Below are positions 53,167-62,964 of a DNA stretch of 64,000 nt, piece after piece. The notes beneath the pieces are model-generated. The model saw only the letters and a list, made by a program, of their open reading frames with translations, had not been told where the DNA came from and made no database searches. The DNA is from Chloroflexota bacterium (GTDB taxonomy: Bacteria; Chloroflexota; Anaerolineae; Anaerolineales; Anaerolineaceae), in contig SLTK01000009.1 of assembly GCA_004347695.1 (NCBI GenBank), forward strand, positions 382,328 to 446,327. Reading direction: 5' to 3'. The first letter of the stretch is position 1. Every line of letters starts with the position of its first letter. The position numbers were made by a program, and so were the translations under genes.

Positions 53167-53619
53167 ATGAGCCTGAAAGAAACTATCGAAGCTAACTTAA
53201 AGGCCGCCATGAAAGCTGGCGAAGATGACCGGAAACGGGTGCTGCGCCTGATCCTAGCAGCCGCGAAACTTGCAGAGGTCGAGAAAGGCAGCAACCTGGA
53301 TGACAGCGGTTTGCTGGGGATTATCCAGAAAGAGGTCAAGATTCGCCGCGAATCGATCGAAGGCGCGCAGCACGCACAACGCGAAGACCTTGTTGCCGCA
53401 AGCCTGGCTGAGATCGCCATTTTGGAGGAATTGCTTCCGAAGCAGATGAGCGACGAGGAATTGCTCGCTCTGGCAGGTAAAACAGCCGATGAAGTGGGGG
53501 CAACCACTCTAACCGACACGGGGAAGGTCATGAAAGCCCTCATGCCGAAGGTACAAGGACGCGCTGCTGGCGACAAAGTCAGCCTTATTGTCCGGCAGGT
53601 ACTGCAAAAACACGCATGA
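53167..53619 (+). CDS. YqeY/GatB-like domain protein
   Basis: The protein has 150 residues, the normal YqeY length. MSLKETIEANLKAAMKAGED at the start, then RKRVLRLILAAAKLAEVE and LLPKQMSDEELLALAGKT are family blocks. It resembles the tail domain of GatB and may bind tRNA or aid aminoacyl-tRNA quality control; the function is not settled. Its stop overlaps the next start by 4 bases. Confidence 0.92.
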   Translation: MSLKETIEANLKAAMKAGEDDRKRVLRLILAAAKLAEVEKGSNLDDSGLLGIIQKEVKIRRESIEGAQHAQREDLVAASLAEIAILEELLPKQMSDEELLALAGKTADEVGATTLTDTGKVMKALMPKVQGRAAGDKVSLIVRQVLQKHA

Positions 53620-55784
53620 AAAAAGAAGGATTCTGGGGTAAGCTCTGGGACCGTTTTACCCGCACCCTTCCACGGTTAGGTCTGCTGGCAGTTTGCAGCG
53701 TCCTGGCATTAGGCGCATTGGTGCTCCCGATCGCGATCCGTCCTTCCGCCGTCAGCATAGCTCAGGGCGATGTGGCCAACCAGGATGTCCAGGCACCGCG
53801 TGGCCTCACTTACACCAGCCAGATTCTTACCGATCAGGCGAAAGAAGATGCGCGCGCGCGGGTACAGCCTATCTACTTGCCAACCGATCCGACGATTACC
53901 CGGACACAGATCGAAAAACTGCGGGTCGCGCATAATTACATCACGGTCGTGCGTTTTGACTCGTTTGCCACCCTGGAACAGAAGATTCAAGATTTAAATG
54001 CGCTGGAAGAGGTGGCGTTCGAACCAGAAACGATTTCGGCCATTTTGAACCTGAGCGACGGCCGCTGGCAAACGATCCAACAGGAATCGCTTTCTGTGCT
54101 GGAACAGGTAATGCGCCGCACGATTCGCACAGATGGCGTGGGAGAAGCACGCCGCAGCATTCCGACCCTGATTAATTTTTCCCTGCCAGAAGATCAAGCA
54201 GCAATTGTCACCGAAATCGTTGAGCCGTTCGTCAAGGCCAATAGCCTCTACAGTCAGGAATTAACCGACAAAGCTCGCCAGGAAGCGGCCGCAGCCATTG
54301 AACCCGTCAGCCGCACTTTTATTTCCGGTGAAACCATTACCCGTCGTGGGCAAATCATTACGCCGCTCGTCTGGGAGGCCTTGCTCGCTTTCGATTTGAT
54401 CGAGACCGATGATCGAATTGAAGAGATCTGGGCCGCGGTAGCGCTGATTGGATTGATGAGCGTATTTTTACTACTCTATTTTTACCGCCGCCGCATGGCG
54501 CCGGTCGATAATTTCCGTGCGCTGGTGGTATTGTCTATCACTTTTCTTGTGTTTTTATATGGGGCAAGAGTAGTTATCCCGAACCGCACGATCATACCGT
54601 ACTTTTTCCCCATTGCGGCTTTTGCATTGACCCTGGCCAGCCTGTACAATCTGGAAGCGGGTCTGATCTTCCCACTGGTTTTGAGCGTTCTGGCTGCCTA
54701 CGGCCTACCGAACAGCCTGGATTTAACGATGTTCTACATCATTACCGGAATGGTGGGCGTCCTCTTTCTCGGTAATGGTCGGCGGATTGCAAATTACTTT
54801 TGGGCCGGCCTGGCAATCGGTGTAAGTGGAAGCGCGGTCATTCTCGCGTACCGTTTGCCGGATGCGATTACAGATTGGTTGGGTCTAGCGACTTTGATGG
54901 GGACGGCTTTCTTCAATGGATTTGCTTCTGCTGGCCTGACCCTGCTGCTGCAATTCTTATTTTCACATCTGCTGGGGGTAACAACCGCTTTGCAACTGAT
55001 GGATCTGTTGCGGCCCGATCACCCCTTGCTGCAATTTATGCTGCGCAACATGCCCGGTTCCTACCAGCACTCGCTGCAGGTGGCAAATTTGGCCGAACAG
55101 GCAGCCGAAGCGATTGGCGCCGACCCCTTGATGACTCGCGCTGGGGCGATTTTCCACGACGCCGGTAAAGGAATGAACCCATCGTTTTTCATCGAAAACC
55201 AGGTTGCAGGAAAACTGGATTCACATGATGAGCTCGATCCGGCAAAAGCAGCAGCCATCATTATTCAACACATCCACGACGGGGTTTCGTTGTGCAAAAA
55301 ATACCGTCTGCCGCCCCGCATCCAGGATTTTGTCCGCGAACACCACGGAACTTTGATAACCCGCTACCAATACTCCAAAGCGGTAGAAGCTGCCGGCGGC
55401 GATCCGGCTGCGGTCGACATTGAGAAATTCCGTTATCCAGGCCCCAGCCCCCGCACCCGCGAAACCGCGCTCCTGATGCTGGCGGATGGCATGGAAGCTC
55501 GTTCCCGCTCGGAACTCCCCAAGAATGAAGACGAACTGCGCAGCATTGCCCGTAAAGTCATCGCGTACTGCCAGGATGAAGACCAGTTAAGCCAGACAAA
55601 TTTAACCCTGCGCGATTTGAACACCATTGCAGAAAGCTTTGTCAAAACTTTGCTCACCACTTACCACCCGCGCATCCGTTACCCTGAAATGGCCCCGGCA
55701 AAAGTCCAGGAGGATGGCAGCAATAGTCAAAATACCACGCCTGTTCAACGGCCTGCAATCGAACAGCAAGTGGATGAAAAATGA
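53616..55784 (+). CDS. pgpH: PgpH-like 7TM-HD cyclic-di-AMP phosphodiesterase
   Basis: The protein has 722 residues. An N-terminal membrane span and a large extracellular 7TMR-HDED domain (about 40-260) come first, then seven membrane spans (about 270-460), then a cytoplasmic HD domain. HD ligands lie in YQHSLQVANLAEQAA and GAIFHDAGKG, followed by IQHIHDGV and REHHGT. Such proteins break down c-di-AMP. The gene overlaps ybeY by 4 bases and the order YqeY-PgpH-YbeY-DgkA is conserved in many bacteria. Confidence 0.93.
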   Translation: MKKEGFWGKLWDRFTRTLPRLGLLAVCSVLALGALVLPIAIRPSAVSIAQGDVANQDVQAPRGLTYTSQILTDQAKEDARARVQPIYLPTDPTITRTQIEKLRVAHNYITVVRFDSFATLEQKIQDLNALEEVAFEPETISAILNLSDGRWQTIQQESLSVLEQVMRRTIRTDGVGEARRSIPTLINFSLPEDQAAIVTEIVEPFVKANSLYSQELTDKARQEAAAAIEPVSRTFISGETITRRGQIITPLVWEALLAFDLIETDDRIEEIWAAVALIGLMSVFLLLYFYRRRMAPVDNFRALVVLSITFLVFLYGARVVIPNRTIIPYFFPIAAFALTLASLYNLEAGLIFPLVLSVLAAYGLPNSLDLTMFYIITGMVGVLFLGNGRRIANYFWAGLAIGVSGSAVILAYRLPDAITDWLGLATLMGTAFFNGFASAGLTLLLQFLFSHLLGVTTALQLMDLLRPDHPLLQFMLRNMPGSYQHSLQVANLAEQAAEAIGADPLMTRAGAIFHDAGKGMNPSFFIENQVAGKLDSHDELDPAKAAAIIIQHIHDGVSLCKKYRLPPRIQDFVREHHGTLITRYQYSKAVEAAGGDPAAVDIEKFRYPGPSPRTRETALLMLADGMEARSRSELPKNEDELRSIARKVIAYCQDEDQLSQTNLTLRDLNTIAESFVKTLLTTYHPRIRYPEMAPAKVQEDGSNSQNTTPVQRPAIEQQVDEK

Positions 55785-56236
55785 TCCATATTGTCATTGA
55801 GAAAGCCTACGAAAATCTGGTGCGGGCGGAAACCCTTGAGAAAGCCGGGACGGCAGTTATTACTCATCAAGGAGCCGATCCAAATACTGATTTGAGCATT
55901 GTGATCGATTCCGATGAAAAATTACAAACACTCAACCGTGATTTTCTCGGCATTGACGCTCCAACCGATGTACTTTCCTTTCCATCAGATGAATTTGACC
56001 CCGATGAACAAGCCGTGTATATCGGGGATGTAATTATCTCTTTCCAACGGGCTGAGGTTCAGGCTAAAAATGCCGGGCATCCGGTGATCAACGAGATCCA
56101 ATTGCTGGTGGTGCACGGTATTTTGCACCTGTTAGGCCATGATCATGCAGATTCAACCGGGAAAACCCGTATGTGGGCCGCCCAGGCAGAAATCCTGGAC
56201 CAACTGGGTGTCCAGATCAAGCAGCTCCCAGAATAA
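55781..56236 (+). CDS. ybeY: Endoribonuclease YbeY
   Basis: The protein has 151 residues, the usual size. The zinc site is His112-x3-His116-x5-His122 (HGILHLLGHDH). PTDVLSFPSDEFD and YIGDVIIS precede it, both typical. YbeY acts in 16S rRNA 3'-end maturation and ribosome quality control. It overlaps pgpH by 4 bases and dgkA follows after 3 bases. Confidence 0.96.
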   Translation: MIHIVIEKAYENLVRAETLEKAGTAVITHQGADPNTDLSIVIDSDEKLQTLNRDFLGIDAPTDVLSFPSDEFDPDEQAVYIGDVIISFQRAEVQAKNAGHPVINEIQLLVVHGILHLLGHDHADSTGKTRMWAAQAEILDQLGVQIKQLPE

Positions 56237-56239
56237 TTC

Positions 56240-56614
56240 ATGCGAAATTTCACCCGTGGCCGCCTATTCTCGTTCAAATACGCATTTTCAGGCTTGCGGT
56301 ACGTCATCATCTCTCAGCGCAACGCCTGGATTCACGCCGCGGTTACCCTTCTGGTCGTGATTTTAGCTGCCATGTTAAGCTTGACCTTGCAGGATTGGGG
56401 ATTGTTGCTGCTTGCCATCGGTCTGGTCTGGACAGCGGAAATCTTCAACACGGCTTTGGAAGCTCTGGTGGACCTGGTCAGCCCGCAACCGCATCCTTTG
56501 GCAAAAATTGTGAAGGACACCAGTGCAGCAGCCGTGTTGGTCAGCGCAATAATCAGCGTCATTATTGGTTTACTGATTTTACTTCCGCCGCTGGTGGAGA
56601 AAATTGTCAGGTAA
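56240..56614 (+). CDS. dgkA: Diacylglycerol/undecaprenol kinase family protein
   Basis: This 124-residue small membrane kinase has a basic N-terminus (RLFSFKYAFSGLRYVI), then ERNAWIH-like QRNAWIHAAVTLLVV, and the active-site block WTAEIFNTALEALVDLVSP. KIVKDTSAAAVLV precedes the third membrane span. It phosphorylates a lipid alcohol (undecaprenol in Gram-positive DgkA). Confidence 0.94.
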   Translation: MRNFTRGRLFSFKYAFSGLRYVIISQRNAWIHAAVTLLVVILAAMLSLTLQDWGLLLLAIGLVWTAEIFNTALEALVDLVSPQPHPLAKIVKDTSAAAVLVSAIISVIIGLLILLPPLVEKIVR

Positions 56615-56642
56615 TTCTTAAGTAGATGATACGGAGGAAAGA

Positions 56643-57479
56643 ATGGCATCCTTTGCATTCGGAACGGTAGGCTCCCCCATCTCGACACCCAAAAAGCCCG
56701 GGGGAAGCGTTGGTGCGGTGCAACAAATGGCATCACTCGGATTGGCAGCGTTAGAATTGGGTTGGGTTCAATCCGTGCGCGTCTCTGAGGAGACCTGCGC
56801 TGCCATAAAAAATACCGCCAAAGAGGCAGGGGTAGCGATCAGCGTTCACGCTCCATACTTTATCAATCTGAACGCAACTGACGAAGAATGGCCAAAGTCG
56901 CGCAAGCGATTAATGGATGCCGCCCATTACGGTAATTTGGCCGGTGCTACAGACATCGTCTTTCACCCTGGTTCATATTTTGCCAGCCCGCCCGACCAGG
57001 TGCTTGGCATAGCCATTCCGCGCTTACGGGAGTGCGCCGAAGAATTGCGTGCCAACAAAAATCCGGTGACCCTGCGGCCGGAAACCATGGGAAAATCAGC
57101 CATGCTTGGTTCGCTCGAAGACACTCTGGCGATGAGCAAGGCAATTCCCGGGGTCGAACCCTGCCTGGATTTTGCGCACCTCCACGCCCGCGCCGGCGAC
57201 GGCAGTATGAATTCGCTGGCCGAATGGACCAAAGTTCTTTCACAATACGCAAAAATTATGGGGGAAACATCCCTCCAGCGCTTGCATATTCACCTTTCGG
57301 GCATCGAGTACGGAACCAAAGGCGAAAAGAATCACCTGCCTGTAGCTGAGTCCGATCTCGACCTGGTCGGATTGTTCAAAGCGCTGGCCAATGCCGGATG
57401 CGCCGGGCGAATTCTTTGCGAAAGCCCGATACTGGAAGAGGATGCACTGTACATGAAACAGGTCTGGGAAAGCCTGTAA
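56643..57479 (+). CDS. nfo: Endonuclease IV-like TIM-barrel nuclease
   Basis: The protein has 278 residues. The AP endonuclease 2 fold has ALELGWVQ near the start, SVHAPYFINL (metal His), DIVFHPGSYF, LRPETMGK, CLDFAHLHARAG and HIHLSGIEYG. These ligands are in the order seen for Nfo, which cuts DNA at abasic sites. It starts after GGAGGAAAGA. The family is broad (xylose isomerase-like barrels), but the HLHAR and ETMGK motifs favour DNA repair. Confidence 0.87.
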   Translation: MASFAFGTVGSPISTPKKPGGSVGAVQQMASLGLAALELGWVQSVRVSEETCAAIKNTAKEAGVAISVHAPYFINLNATDEEWPKSRKRLMDAAHYGNLAGATDIVFHPGSYFASPPDQVLGIAIPRLRECAEELRANKNPVTLRPETMGKSAMLGSLEDTLAMSKAIPGVEPCLDFAHLHARAGDGSMNSLAEWTKVLSQYAKIMGETSLQRLHIHLSGIEYGTKGEKNHLPVAESDLDLVGLFKALANAGCAGRILCESPILEEDALYMKQVWESL

Positions 57480-57497
57480 ACAAGCCCGAAAACAGGT

Positions 57498-58151
57498 CTA
57501 TAGATATTCGCGCAGGTTGTGTTCCACTGCATAGGCAGCAGCTTCAGCGCGATTGCTGACACCAAGCTTGGACAAAATGCTGCTGACATAGTTGCGCACT
57601 GTGCCTTCACCCAGAAAGAGGGATTTGGCAATCTCCCTGTTTGTCTTGCCCTCAGAAACCAGCAGCAGTACATGTTTTTCCTGCTGGCTCAGGTTGGCAA
57701 AGGCTGAAGCCTCTTCTTCTTTTACAGCCCGGCGTACTTCCTGGAACACCCGTTGCGTAACGGCTGGATCCAGCAGCGCCTCACCGCGCCCTACTGCCTC
57801 GATGGCGCGAATCAGGTCTTCGGCGCCAATTTGCTTGAGTACATACCCCGAAGCCCCGGCGCGGATGGCTGAAAACAGCATCTCATCCTCCGCGTAGGAG
57901 GTAAGCATAATAACTCTGGTTTCCGGGTAATTCTGGGTAATCTCTTCGCAGGCCTCGATCCCGGAAGTACCCGGCAGTCGTATATCCATCAAGACCACAT
58001 CTGGCCGCAACTGCGCAACCTGATCGAGGGCTTCTTTAGCGGTTCCCGCTTCGCCTACCACCTCAAAGTTGGGGTGATGCTCGAGCAAAGCTTTTAATCC
58101 CAGTCGAACCACCTCGTGATCGTCCACCAATACGATGCGCTGTTTTGCCAT
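57498..58151 (-). CDS. LuxR/NarL-family response regulator (orphan)
   Basis: The protein has 217 residues from ATG 58151, which has GGAG 9 bases upstream; the TTG and ATG just before are worse placed. Receiver residues: DD (10-11), phospho-acceptor Asp56 (VVLMDIRLP) and Lys in YVLKQIG. The C-terminal helix-turn-helix includes [22 protein letters not shown] and [16 protein letters not shown]. It is related to DevR-type regulators. No kinase is adjacent, so its partner is elsewhere. It converges on nfo. Confidence 0.93.
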   Translation of the reverse strand: MAKQRIVLVDDHEVVRLGLKALLEHHPNFEVVGEAGTAKEALDQVAQLRPDVVLMDIRLPGTSGIEACEEITQNYPETRVIMLTSYAEDEMLFSAIRAGASGYVLKQIGAEDLIRAIEAVGRGEALLDPAVTQRVFQEVRRAVKEEEASAFANLSQQEKHVLLLVSEGKTNREIAKSLFLGEGTVRNYVSSILSKLGVSNRAEAAAYAVEHNLREYL

Positions 58152-58226
58152 GGTCATTGTCTCCAACTGTGAGTATATCAGAGTTTGTCTGGGTTAATCT
58201 TCGATTCTTTTAATACTACACGCAAT

Positions 58227-58988
58227 TCAGTCGATATCCAAAGTTACCGGGCAGTGATCTGACCCCATCACTTGATCCTGGATCGTAACGGCTCGAACGC
58301 TGTCCATCAATGTGTTGGAAACCAGGTGATAGTCCAGACGCCAGCCGACATTCCTGGCGCGAGCGTTGGAAATGTACGTCCACCAGGTATATTGGATGCG
58401 CTCGGGATACAACTTCCGGTAGGCATCCGTAAAACCATTTTCAAGGTAGCGGGTGACCCAGGCGCGTTCCTCGGGCAGAAAGCCGGATGTATTGCTGTTC
58501 TGTTTGGGATGGGTCAGATCGATCTCCTGATGAGCGGTATTGAAATCACCGGTGATGATGATTCTTTGGTCGTGGCTGTGTAAATCACCGCACAATTCCA
58601 ACAGCCGGGCATAAAAATCCAGCTTGTACTCGACTCGTTCCTGCCCGCGTTGTCCGTTGGGGAAATAAATATTGAATAGCATAAATTTAGGGAAGCGCAT
58701 CCAAATTACCCGGCCTTCCGAATCAAAACGAGCATCATTCAACCCAAAACCAGTTTCCAGCGGTGGAACACGGGTAAATAATGCAACCCCGCTGTACCCC
58801 GGACGTTCCGCCGGATTCCAAAAAGCGGTGTAACCGTCCCAGGTACGGTATATTTCTTCGATTTGCTCCGGGCGTGCTTTTATCTCTTGCAAACAAATTA
58901 CATCGGAAACATCCTGCCGCAACCAATCAGCAAAACCCTTTTTCAATACTGCCCGGTAACCGTTGACATTCCAAGTGGTTATTTTCAT
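58227..58988 (-). CDS. xth: Exodeoxyribonuclease III
   Basis: This 253-residue exonuclease III/APE family protein has WNVNGYRAV and CLQEIKA near the N-terminus (Asn and Glu metal/active-site residues), ITGDFNTAH (Asp, Asn) and a C-terminal GSDHCPVTLDID (catalytic His). RNVGWRLDYHLVS is the substrate-binding block. It cuts at AP sites and removes 3' blocks. Start ATG 58988. Confidence 0.95.
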   Translation of the reverse strand: MKITTWNVNGYRAVLKKGFADWLRQDVSDVICLQEIKARPEQIEEIYRTWDGYTAFWNPAERPGYSGVALFTRVPPLETGFGLNDARFDSEGRVIWMRFPKFMLFNIYFPNGQRGQERVEYKLDFYARLLELCGDLHSHDQRIIITGDFNTAHQEIDLTHPKQNSNTSGFLPEERAWVTRYLENGFTDAYRKLYPERIQYTWWTYISNARARNVGWRLDYHLVSNTLMDSVRAVTIQDQVMGSDHCPVTLDID

Positions 58989-59092
58989 ATTTGTTTTTAG
59001 GTTTTTTTCCTCTGCTGTGGTAAACTTAATTTATACTTGGTTGGTTACTTTGCGCTCTTCAATCACCCAGGTAAATTCTCACAGGATGAGAT

Positions 59093-59488
59093 ATGCTCCA
59101 ATCCGATCCGCGCAGCATCATTTACATCGAAGACGACCAGGAAATGATCGACCTGGTCGCTATGATTTTAAGCCGGCGCGGGTATGAAGTAAAGGGTATC
59201 CAGGGCGGCCGCGCCGGATTGTCCGCCATTATCGATGAAAAACCCGACCTGATTTTGCTCGATCTCATGATGCCAGATATTGATGGGTGGGATATATTTC
59301 AGCAAATCCGCTCGCGCGCAGAAACGAGCGCTATTCCGGTGATTATCATCACTGCAAAGGCCCAGGCAATTGATAAGGTTCTGGGTCTGCATATTGCGAA
59401 AGCCAATGACTATATTTGCAAGCCTTTCCGACCGCAAGAACTACTTGATAGCATCGACAAGGTTCTACGGCCAGGGCTAGCTGCTTGA
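59093..59488 (+). CDS. Single-domain CheY-like response regulator
   Basis: This 131-residue receiver has no output domain. The acidic pair is in YIEDDQEM (14-15), phospho-acceptor Asp57 in LILLDLMMP, conserved Thr in VIIITAK, and Lys in YICKPF. AGGATGAG precedes the ATG. It may act by protein contact. Neither a kinase nor a motility gene is adjacent. Confidence 0.93.
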   Translation: MLQSDPRSIIYIEDDQEMIDLVAMILSRRGYEVKGIQGGRAGLSAIIDEKPDLILLDLMMPDIDGWDIFQQIRSRAETSAIPVIIITAKAQAIDKVLGLHIAKANDYICKPFRPQELLDSIDKVLRPGLAA

Positions 59489-59517
59489 TCCTCCCGGGCT
59501 GATACCTCTACTGGCAC

Positions 59518-59889
59518 ATGACCAGAATCGCGACAATCCAAAATCGCACCAAACCATTGACCGCTCCCATTCACGCGCAAAATTGCGCTGATTTTTGGAG
59601 TAAATTTCGTGGTTTAATGTTGCAAAAATCCATCCCGCTCGACGGCGGCGCTCTCCTTGCAGAAGATAAAAACAGCCGAATGAATGCATCCATTCATATG
59701 CTGTTCATGCGTTTCGACATCGCGGCTATTTGGATCGACTCGAATATGAAGGTTGTGGACGTGCAAGTTGCCCACCGTTGGCGACTGGCTTACCTGCCGG
59801 CAAAACCAGCCCGTTATATACTCGAAGCACATGTAAACCAGGCGAAGTATTTTAGAATTGGCGACCAGGTTTCAATTACCTATGATTAA
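59518..59889 (+). CDS. DUF192 protein
   Basis: This 123-residue protein has FWSKFRGLMLQKSIPLDGG at the start of the domain, then IHMLFMRFDIAAIWIDSNMKVVDVQ, and ends ARYILEAHVNQAKYFRIGDQV. These are typical of DUF192, a small beta domain often outside the membrane in other bacteria; here no signal peptide is visible. Its last codons overlap the start of the LysM/M23 gene by 8 bases. Confidence 0.9.
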   Translation: MTRIATIQNRTKPLTAPIHAQNCADFWSKFRGLMLQKSIPLDGGALLAEDKNSRMNASIHMLFMRFDIAAIWIDSNMKVVDVQVAHRWRLAYLPAKPARYILEAHVNQAKYFRIGDQVSITYD

Positions 59890-61291
59890 GCGACTAATAG
59901 CTATATTCCTCACCATAACTCAGTTTTTTTTATACTTTTCATCTGCCTCTGCCCAGACCAACGGTGATTTGCCGGTCTACATTGTTCAGCCTGGAGATTC
60001 ACTAAACTTAATCGCTGTCCGTTTTGGCATCTCCGCTGATGATTTGATTGCAGCCAATGACCTGGCCGACCCGAATGTACTGAACGTTGGCACTGCGCTG
60101 CGCATCCCTGGATTGGAAGGCTTTTCCGGCACCCTTACCACCGATGTGGCGGGGTTGGGTGCCACATTAACCGGGTTGAGCCGCCAGTATCAGTTTTCTA
60201 GAGATCTTATCGTCGACTTGAATCGCATTACCAGTCCAGCCGAGATTTATGTAGGCTCAACGCTGGTGCTCCCCCTGCTGGAAGAAACGACTGCCATGCA
60301 GCCGGCTACCCCGATTCACACAGGCGATTCATTCCTCGAGACTGCCGTCAAGCAGAATCAAAACCCGTGGGTCATCCTCGAAACCAATGCTGCCCCTGGT
60401 TCTGCTGCGCTTTTACCGCTCGAACGGTTGGTATCTTCCGCAGGAGCTGAGACAGGCAGTATATTAGGATCCGACCTGGTGCAATCTGTCGATATCAATC
60501 CACTGCCGCTGCGGCAAGGAAAAACCGAGGTCATCACCGTCAAAACCACAGCCCCCGCCAGCCTGAGCGGCGAACTCAATGGCATGCCGCTGAATTTTTT
60601 CCAGGTTGCAGACAATGAATACGCCGCAATCCAGGGTGTTCATTCAATGGCGCAGCCCGGCCTGACCGGAATTAAAGTTCAGGTAGAGGCACCGGATGCT
60701 GATCCATTTACTATTGAACAATCCATCCTGGTTGAATCCGAGTATTATCCACAAGATCCGCCGCTATATGTGGATCCTGAAACACTTGATGAGGTATTTA
60801 CCCAGCCAGAGGACGAAATCATCCGCGAAGCCACTACCTCGACAACCCAGGAACGCTATTGGACTGAAATTTTTAAAAGACCAGTTGATGAGCCCTGGTG
60901 TATCAAGTCCGGGTATGGCAATCGTCGCTCGTACAACGGCAGTCCGTTCACTTATTTCCACTCGGGTGTCGATTACGGTGTCTGCGCCAATTTGAATATT
61001 TACGCTCCCGCCCCCGGCCGGGTGGTTTTCAGCGGCGAGCTAACCGTGCGCGGGGTTGCCACCATTATTGATCACGGCTGGGGTATTTACAGTGGTATGT
61101 ACCATCAATCCAAATCATTGGTAAAAGCCGGTGATTTTGTAGAAGCCGGACAACTGATTGGTGAAATTGGGGGAACCGGCCGCGCGACCGGTCCACACCT
61201 ACACTGGGATCTCTTTGCCAATGGCGTACAGGTCGAGCCGTTAGATTGGCTGGATCACCTTTATCCCGAAGATTTTCTGCCTACGCCCTAA
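59882..61291 (+). CDS. Secreted LysM / M23 peptidase (cell-wall hydrolase)
   Basis: The protein has 469 residues from ATG 59882; the extension to 59858 overlaps the previous gene and lacks a site. A signal peptide (LIAIFLTITQFFLYFSSASAQ) is followed by two LysM domains (YIVQPGDSLNLIAVRFGIS, then a divergent GLSRQYQFSRDLIVDLNRI). A linker region of about 250 residues leads to an M23 peptidase: HSGVDYGVC, MYHQSKSLVKAGD and HLHWDLF (last His of the zinc site). It probably cuts or remodels a cell envelope polymer. It is coupled to the DUF192 gene. Confidence 0.9.
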   Translation: MIKRLIAIFLTITQFFLYFSSASAQTNGDLPVYIVQPGDSLNLIAVRFGISADDLIAANDLADPNVLNVGTALRIPGLEGFSGTLTTDVAGLGATLTGLSRQYQFSRDLIVDLNRITSPAEIYVGSTLVLPLLEETTAMQPATPIHTGDSFLETAVKQNQNPWVILETNAAPGSAALLPLERLVSSAGAETGSILGSDLVQSVDINPLPLRQGKTEVITVKTTAPASLSGELNGMPLNFFQVADNEYAAIQGVHSMAQPGLTGIKVQVEAPDADPFTIEQSILVESEYYPQDPPLYVDPETLDEVFTQPEDEIIREATTSTTQERYWTEIFKRPVDEPWCIKSGYGNRRSYNGSPFTYFHSGVDYGVCANLNIYAPAPGRVVFSGELTVRGVATIIDHGWGIYSGMYHQSKSLVKAGDFVEAGQLIGEIGGTGRATGPHLHWDLFANGVQVEPLDWLDHLYPEDFLPTP

Positions 61292-61299
61292 AGGTAAGG

Positions 61300-61305
61300 T
61301 ATAAT
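61300..61305 (+). promoter_or_regulatory. -10 TATAAT for the unknown two-gene operon
   Basis: TATAAT lies 68 bases before the ATG at 61374; the leader can form a small stem, CAGCC-TGCACTTAC-GGCTG (about 61323-61341). Confidence 0.5.
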
Positions 61306-61373
61306 GGGCGAGTGATGTACCAACAGCCTGCACTTACGGCTGATTCGATTAACAAGGTGAGAACTGCATTAAG

Positions 61374-62960
61374 ATGTCGATTGCCCCATTAACTCTGCAA
61401 GCGAACTACTGGGAAAGTTTTGAACTCCAGGACGAAGACCTGGAATACCTTTACAACCATTTGCTGGAAATCGAGACGCCGCTAACCTCGCGTGAGTTGG
61501 CAGAGGTGCTGGTTAAAGAACGCATCCGGTTCGAAACGGAAGAGATCAAAAAGCAAATTGGCAATGGGGCGACATATTTTCCAAAAGATCATTACAAGGT
61601 GGGGGAAAAAATCCGCTTCCCAGCGTTAAAGTGGGAAGAGGGAAAAATCGCAGGTATCCGGCCTGGCACCAACCCCGAATATCACCCTTTTGAAGTCATC
61701 GAAGTCGAATTCAAAACCCTTGGCAAGCGTGCGTTTGCCTCCGGTGTTGAAAACCATCCACTCAACGCCCCCATCGGATTGGACGCTGACGCCCCCGATT
61801 TGGACCTGCAAAAAGTGTTGTCCCAACACTCCAAATCGATACAAGCCAAGCTAGCCGAAAAATTTAAAACTGTGCCCGATCTTGTCCAAATTGCCGGTGC
61901 ATGGTTCCCGCGCTCATTGCTGGTGGACGTCAACATCGGACACCTCAACCTGGCCGAAGCTGTTTTGGAAATGGCGGAAGGCGGTCCGCTGCCCACTCGT
62001 CCCATCCTGGAGCAAATTGAGCTGCCAACCGATGTCAACCTCAAGTTGACCGAATTTTCGATGAATCTGGCGCTCCAGGAAGACGAGCGTTTCGATGAGG
62101 TCGGCCCTAGCGGTGAAACCTTATGGTTCTTGCAGCGTTTGGAACCTGAAGGGGTGCGGACTATACCCTTCCACCTGCGCTATCAGACCCCGGCAAATAT
62201 GGCCGCAATGGAAAACACGGATCTGGCTGCTGCCCTCAACTCCATGGTCTTTGACGAACTTGAGACCGAAGGTGACCAGCCGTCGCGCGGAAACCACATT
62301 ACGGTCAGTTTGATTTACCCGCACTGGCGCAGCGGCACAATCCCGCTCTCGAAAAGCATTGCCCGCCTGCTGCCCACCGCCTATGAAGCCCCCCGCGTCA
62401 ACTTCACCTTCGTCGATGAAGATACCAGCAAGGAATTCCCAGGCTGGGTGGTACGCCCACATCGCTATGTTTACGGCCTCAAGGAATGGTACGAGGAAAA
62501 ATCCTTGATCCCCGGTTCTCTGTTCGTCATCGAACAGGGCAAGATACCCGGGCAGGTATTAATCCAGGCATTGAAAAAACGCCCTACGAAAGATTGGATC
62601 CGTACCGTTCTGGTTGGTACAGACGGGGGCGTTGTATTTACCATGCTCAAACAACAGATCAGCAACGACCTGGATGACCGCATGGCAATCATGGTTCCCG
62701 ACCCTGAGGCGATCGACAAACTGTGGGAACAGACCGGAAAGGCGCGCGGGACCCTGGAAGTTTCCATCATCAATACAATGCGCGAATTGATCAAACTGTC
62801 TCCACAGGGGCATGTTCATGCTCAGGAGCTTTATGCGGGCGTTAATATTCTCCGCCGCTGCCCGCCCGGCATCATCCTGCAAGTTCTCGCCAATCAACCG
62901 CAGGTATCTCACCTGGGGGACTTATATTTCAAATTGGACGAGACGGCCTCCGAGGAGTAA
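61374..62960 (+). CDS. Unrecognised 528-residue protein, first of a two-gene operon
   Basis: I recognise no known family. The N-terminal 80 residues resemble a winged-helix-like part (LTSRELAEVLVKERIRFETEEIKKQ), followed by a region with FPALKWEEGKIAGIRPGTNP that looks like an SH3-like or OB-like beta domain. A further helix-rich region and a beta-rich half (about 280-480) follow. There is no signal peptide or membrane span. The gene is coupled to the next one by a 4-base gap after the stop and a strong ribosome binding site. A role in DNA or nucleic-acid handling is possible but only a guess. Confidence 0.65.
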   Translation: MSIAPLTLQANYWESFELQDEDLEYLYNHLLEIETPLTSRELAEVLVKERIRFETEEIKKQIGNGATYFPKDHYKVGEKIRFPALKWEEGKIAGIRPGTNPEYHPFEVIEVEFKTLGKRAFASGVENHPLNAPIGLDADAPDLDLQKVLSQHSKSIQAKLAEKFKTVPDLVQIAGAWFPRSLLVDVNIGHLNLAEAVLEMAEGGPLPTRPILEQIELPTDVNLKLTEFSMNLALQEDERFDEVGPSGETLWFLQRLEPEGVRTIPFHLRYQTPANMAAMENTDLAAALNSMVFDELETEGDQPSRGNHITVSLIYPHWRSGTIPLSKSIARLLPTAYEAPRVNFTFVDEDTSKEFPGWVVRPHRYVYGLKEWYEEKSLIPGSLFVIEQGKIPGQVLIQALKKRPTKDWIRTVLVGTDGGVVFTMLKQQISNDLDDRMAIMVPDPEAIDKLWEQTGKARGTLEVSIINTMRELIKLSPQGHVHAQELYAGVNILRRCPPGIILQVLANQPQVSHLGDLYFKLDETASEE

Positions 62961-62964
62961 GTTC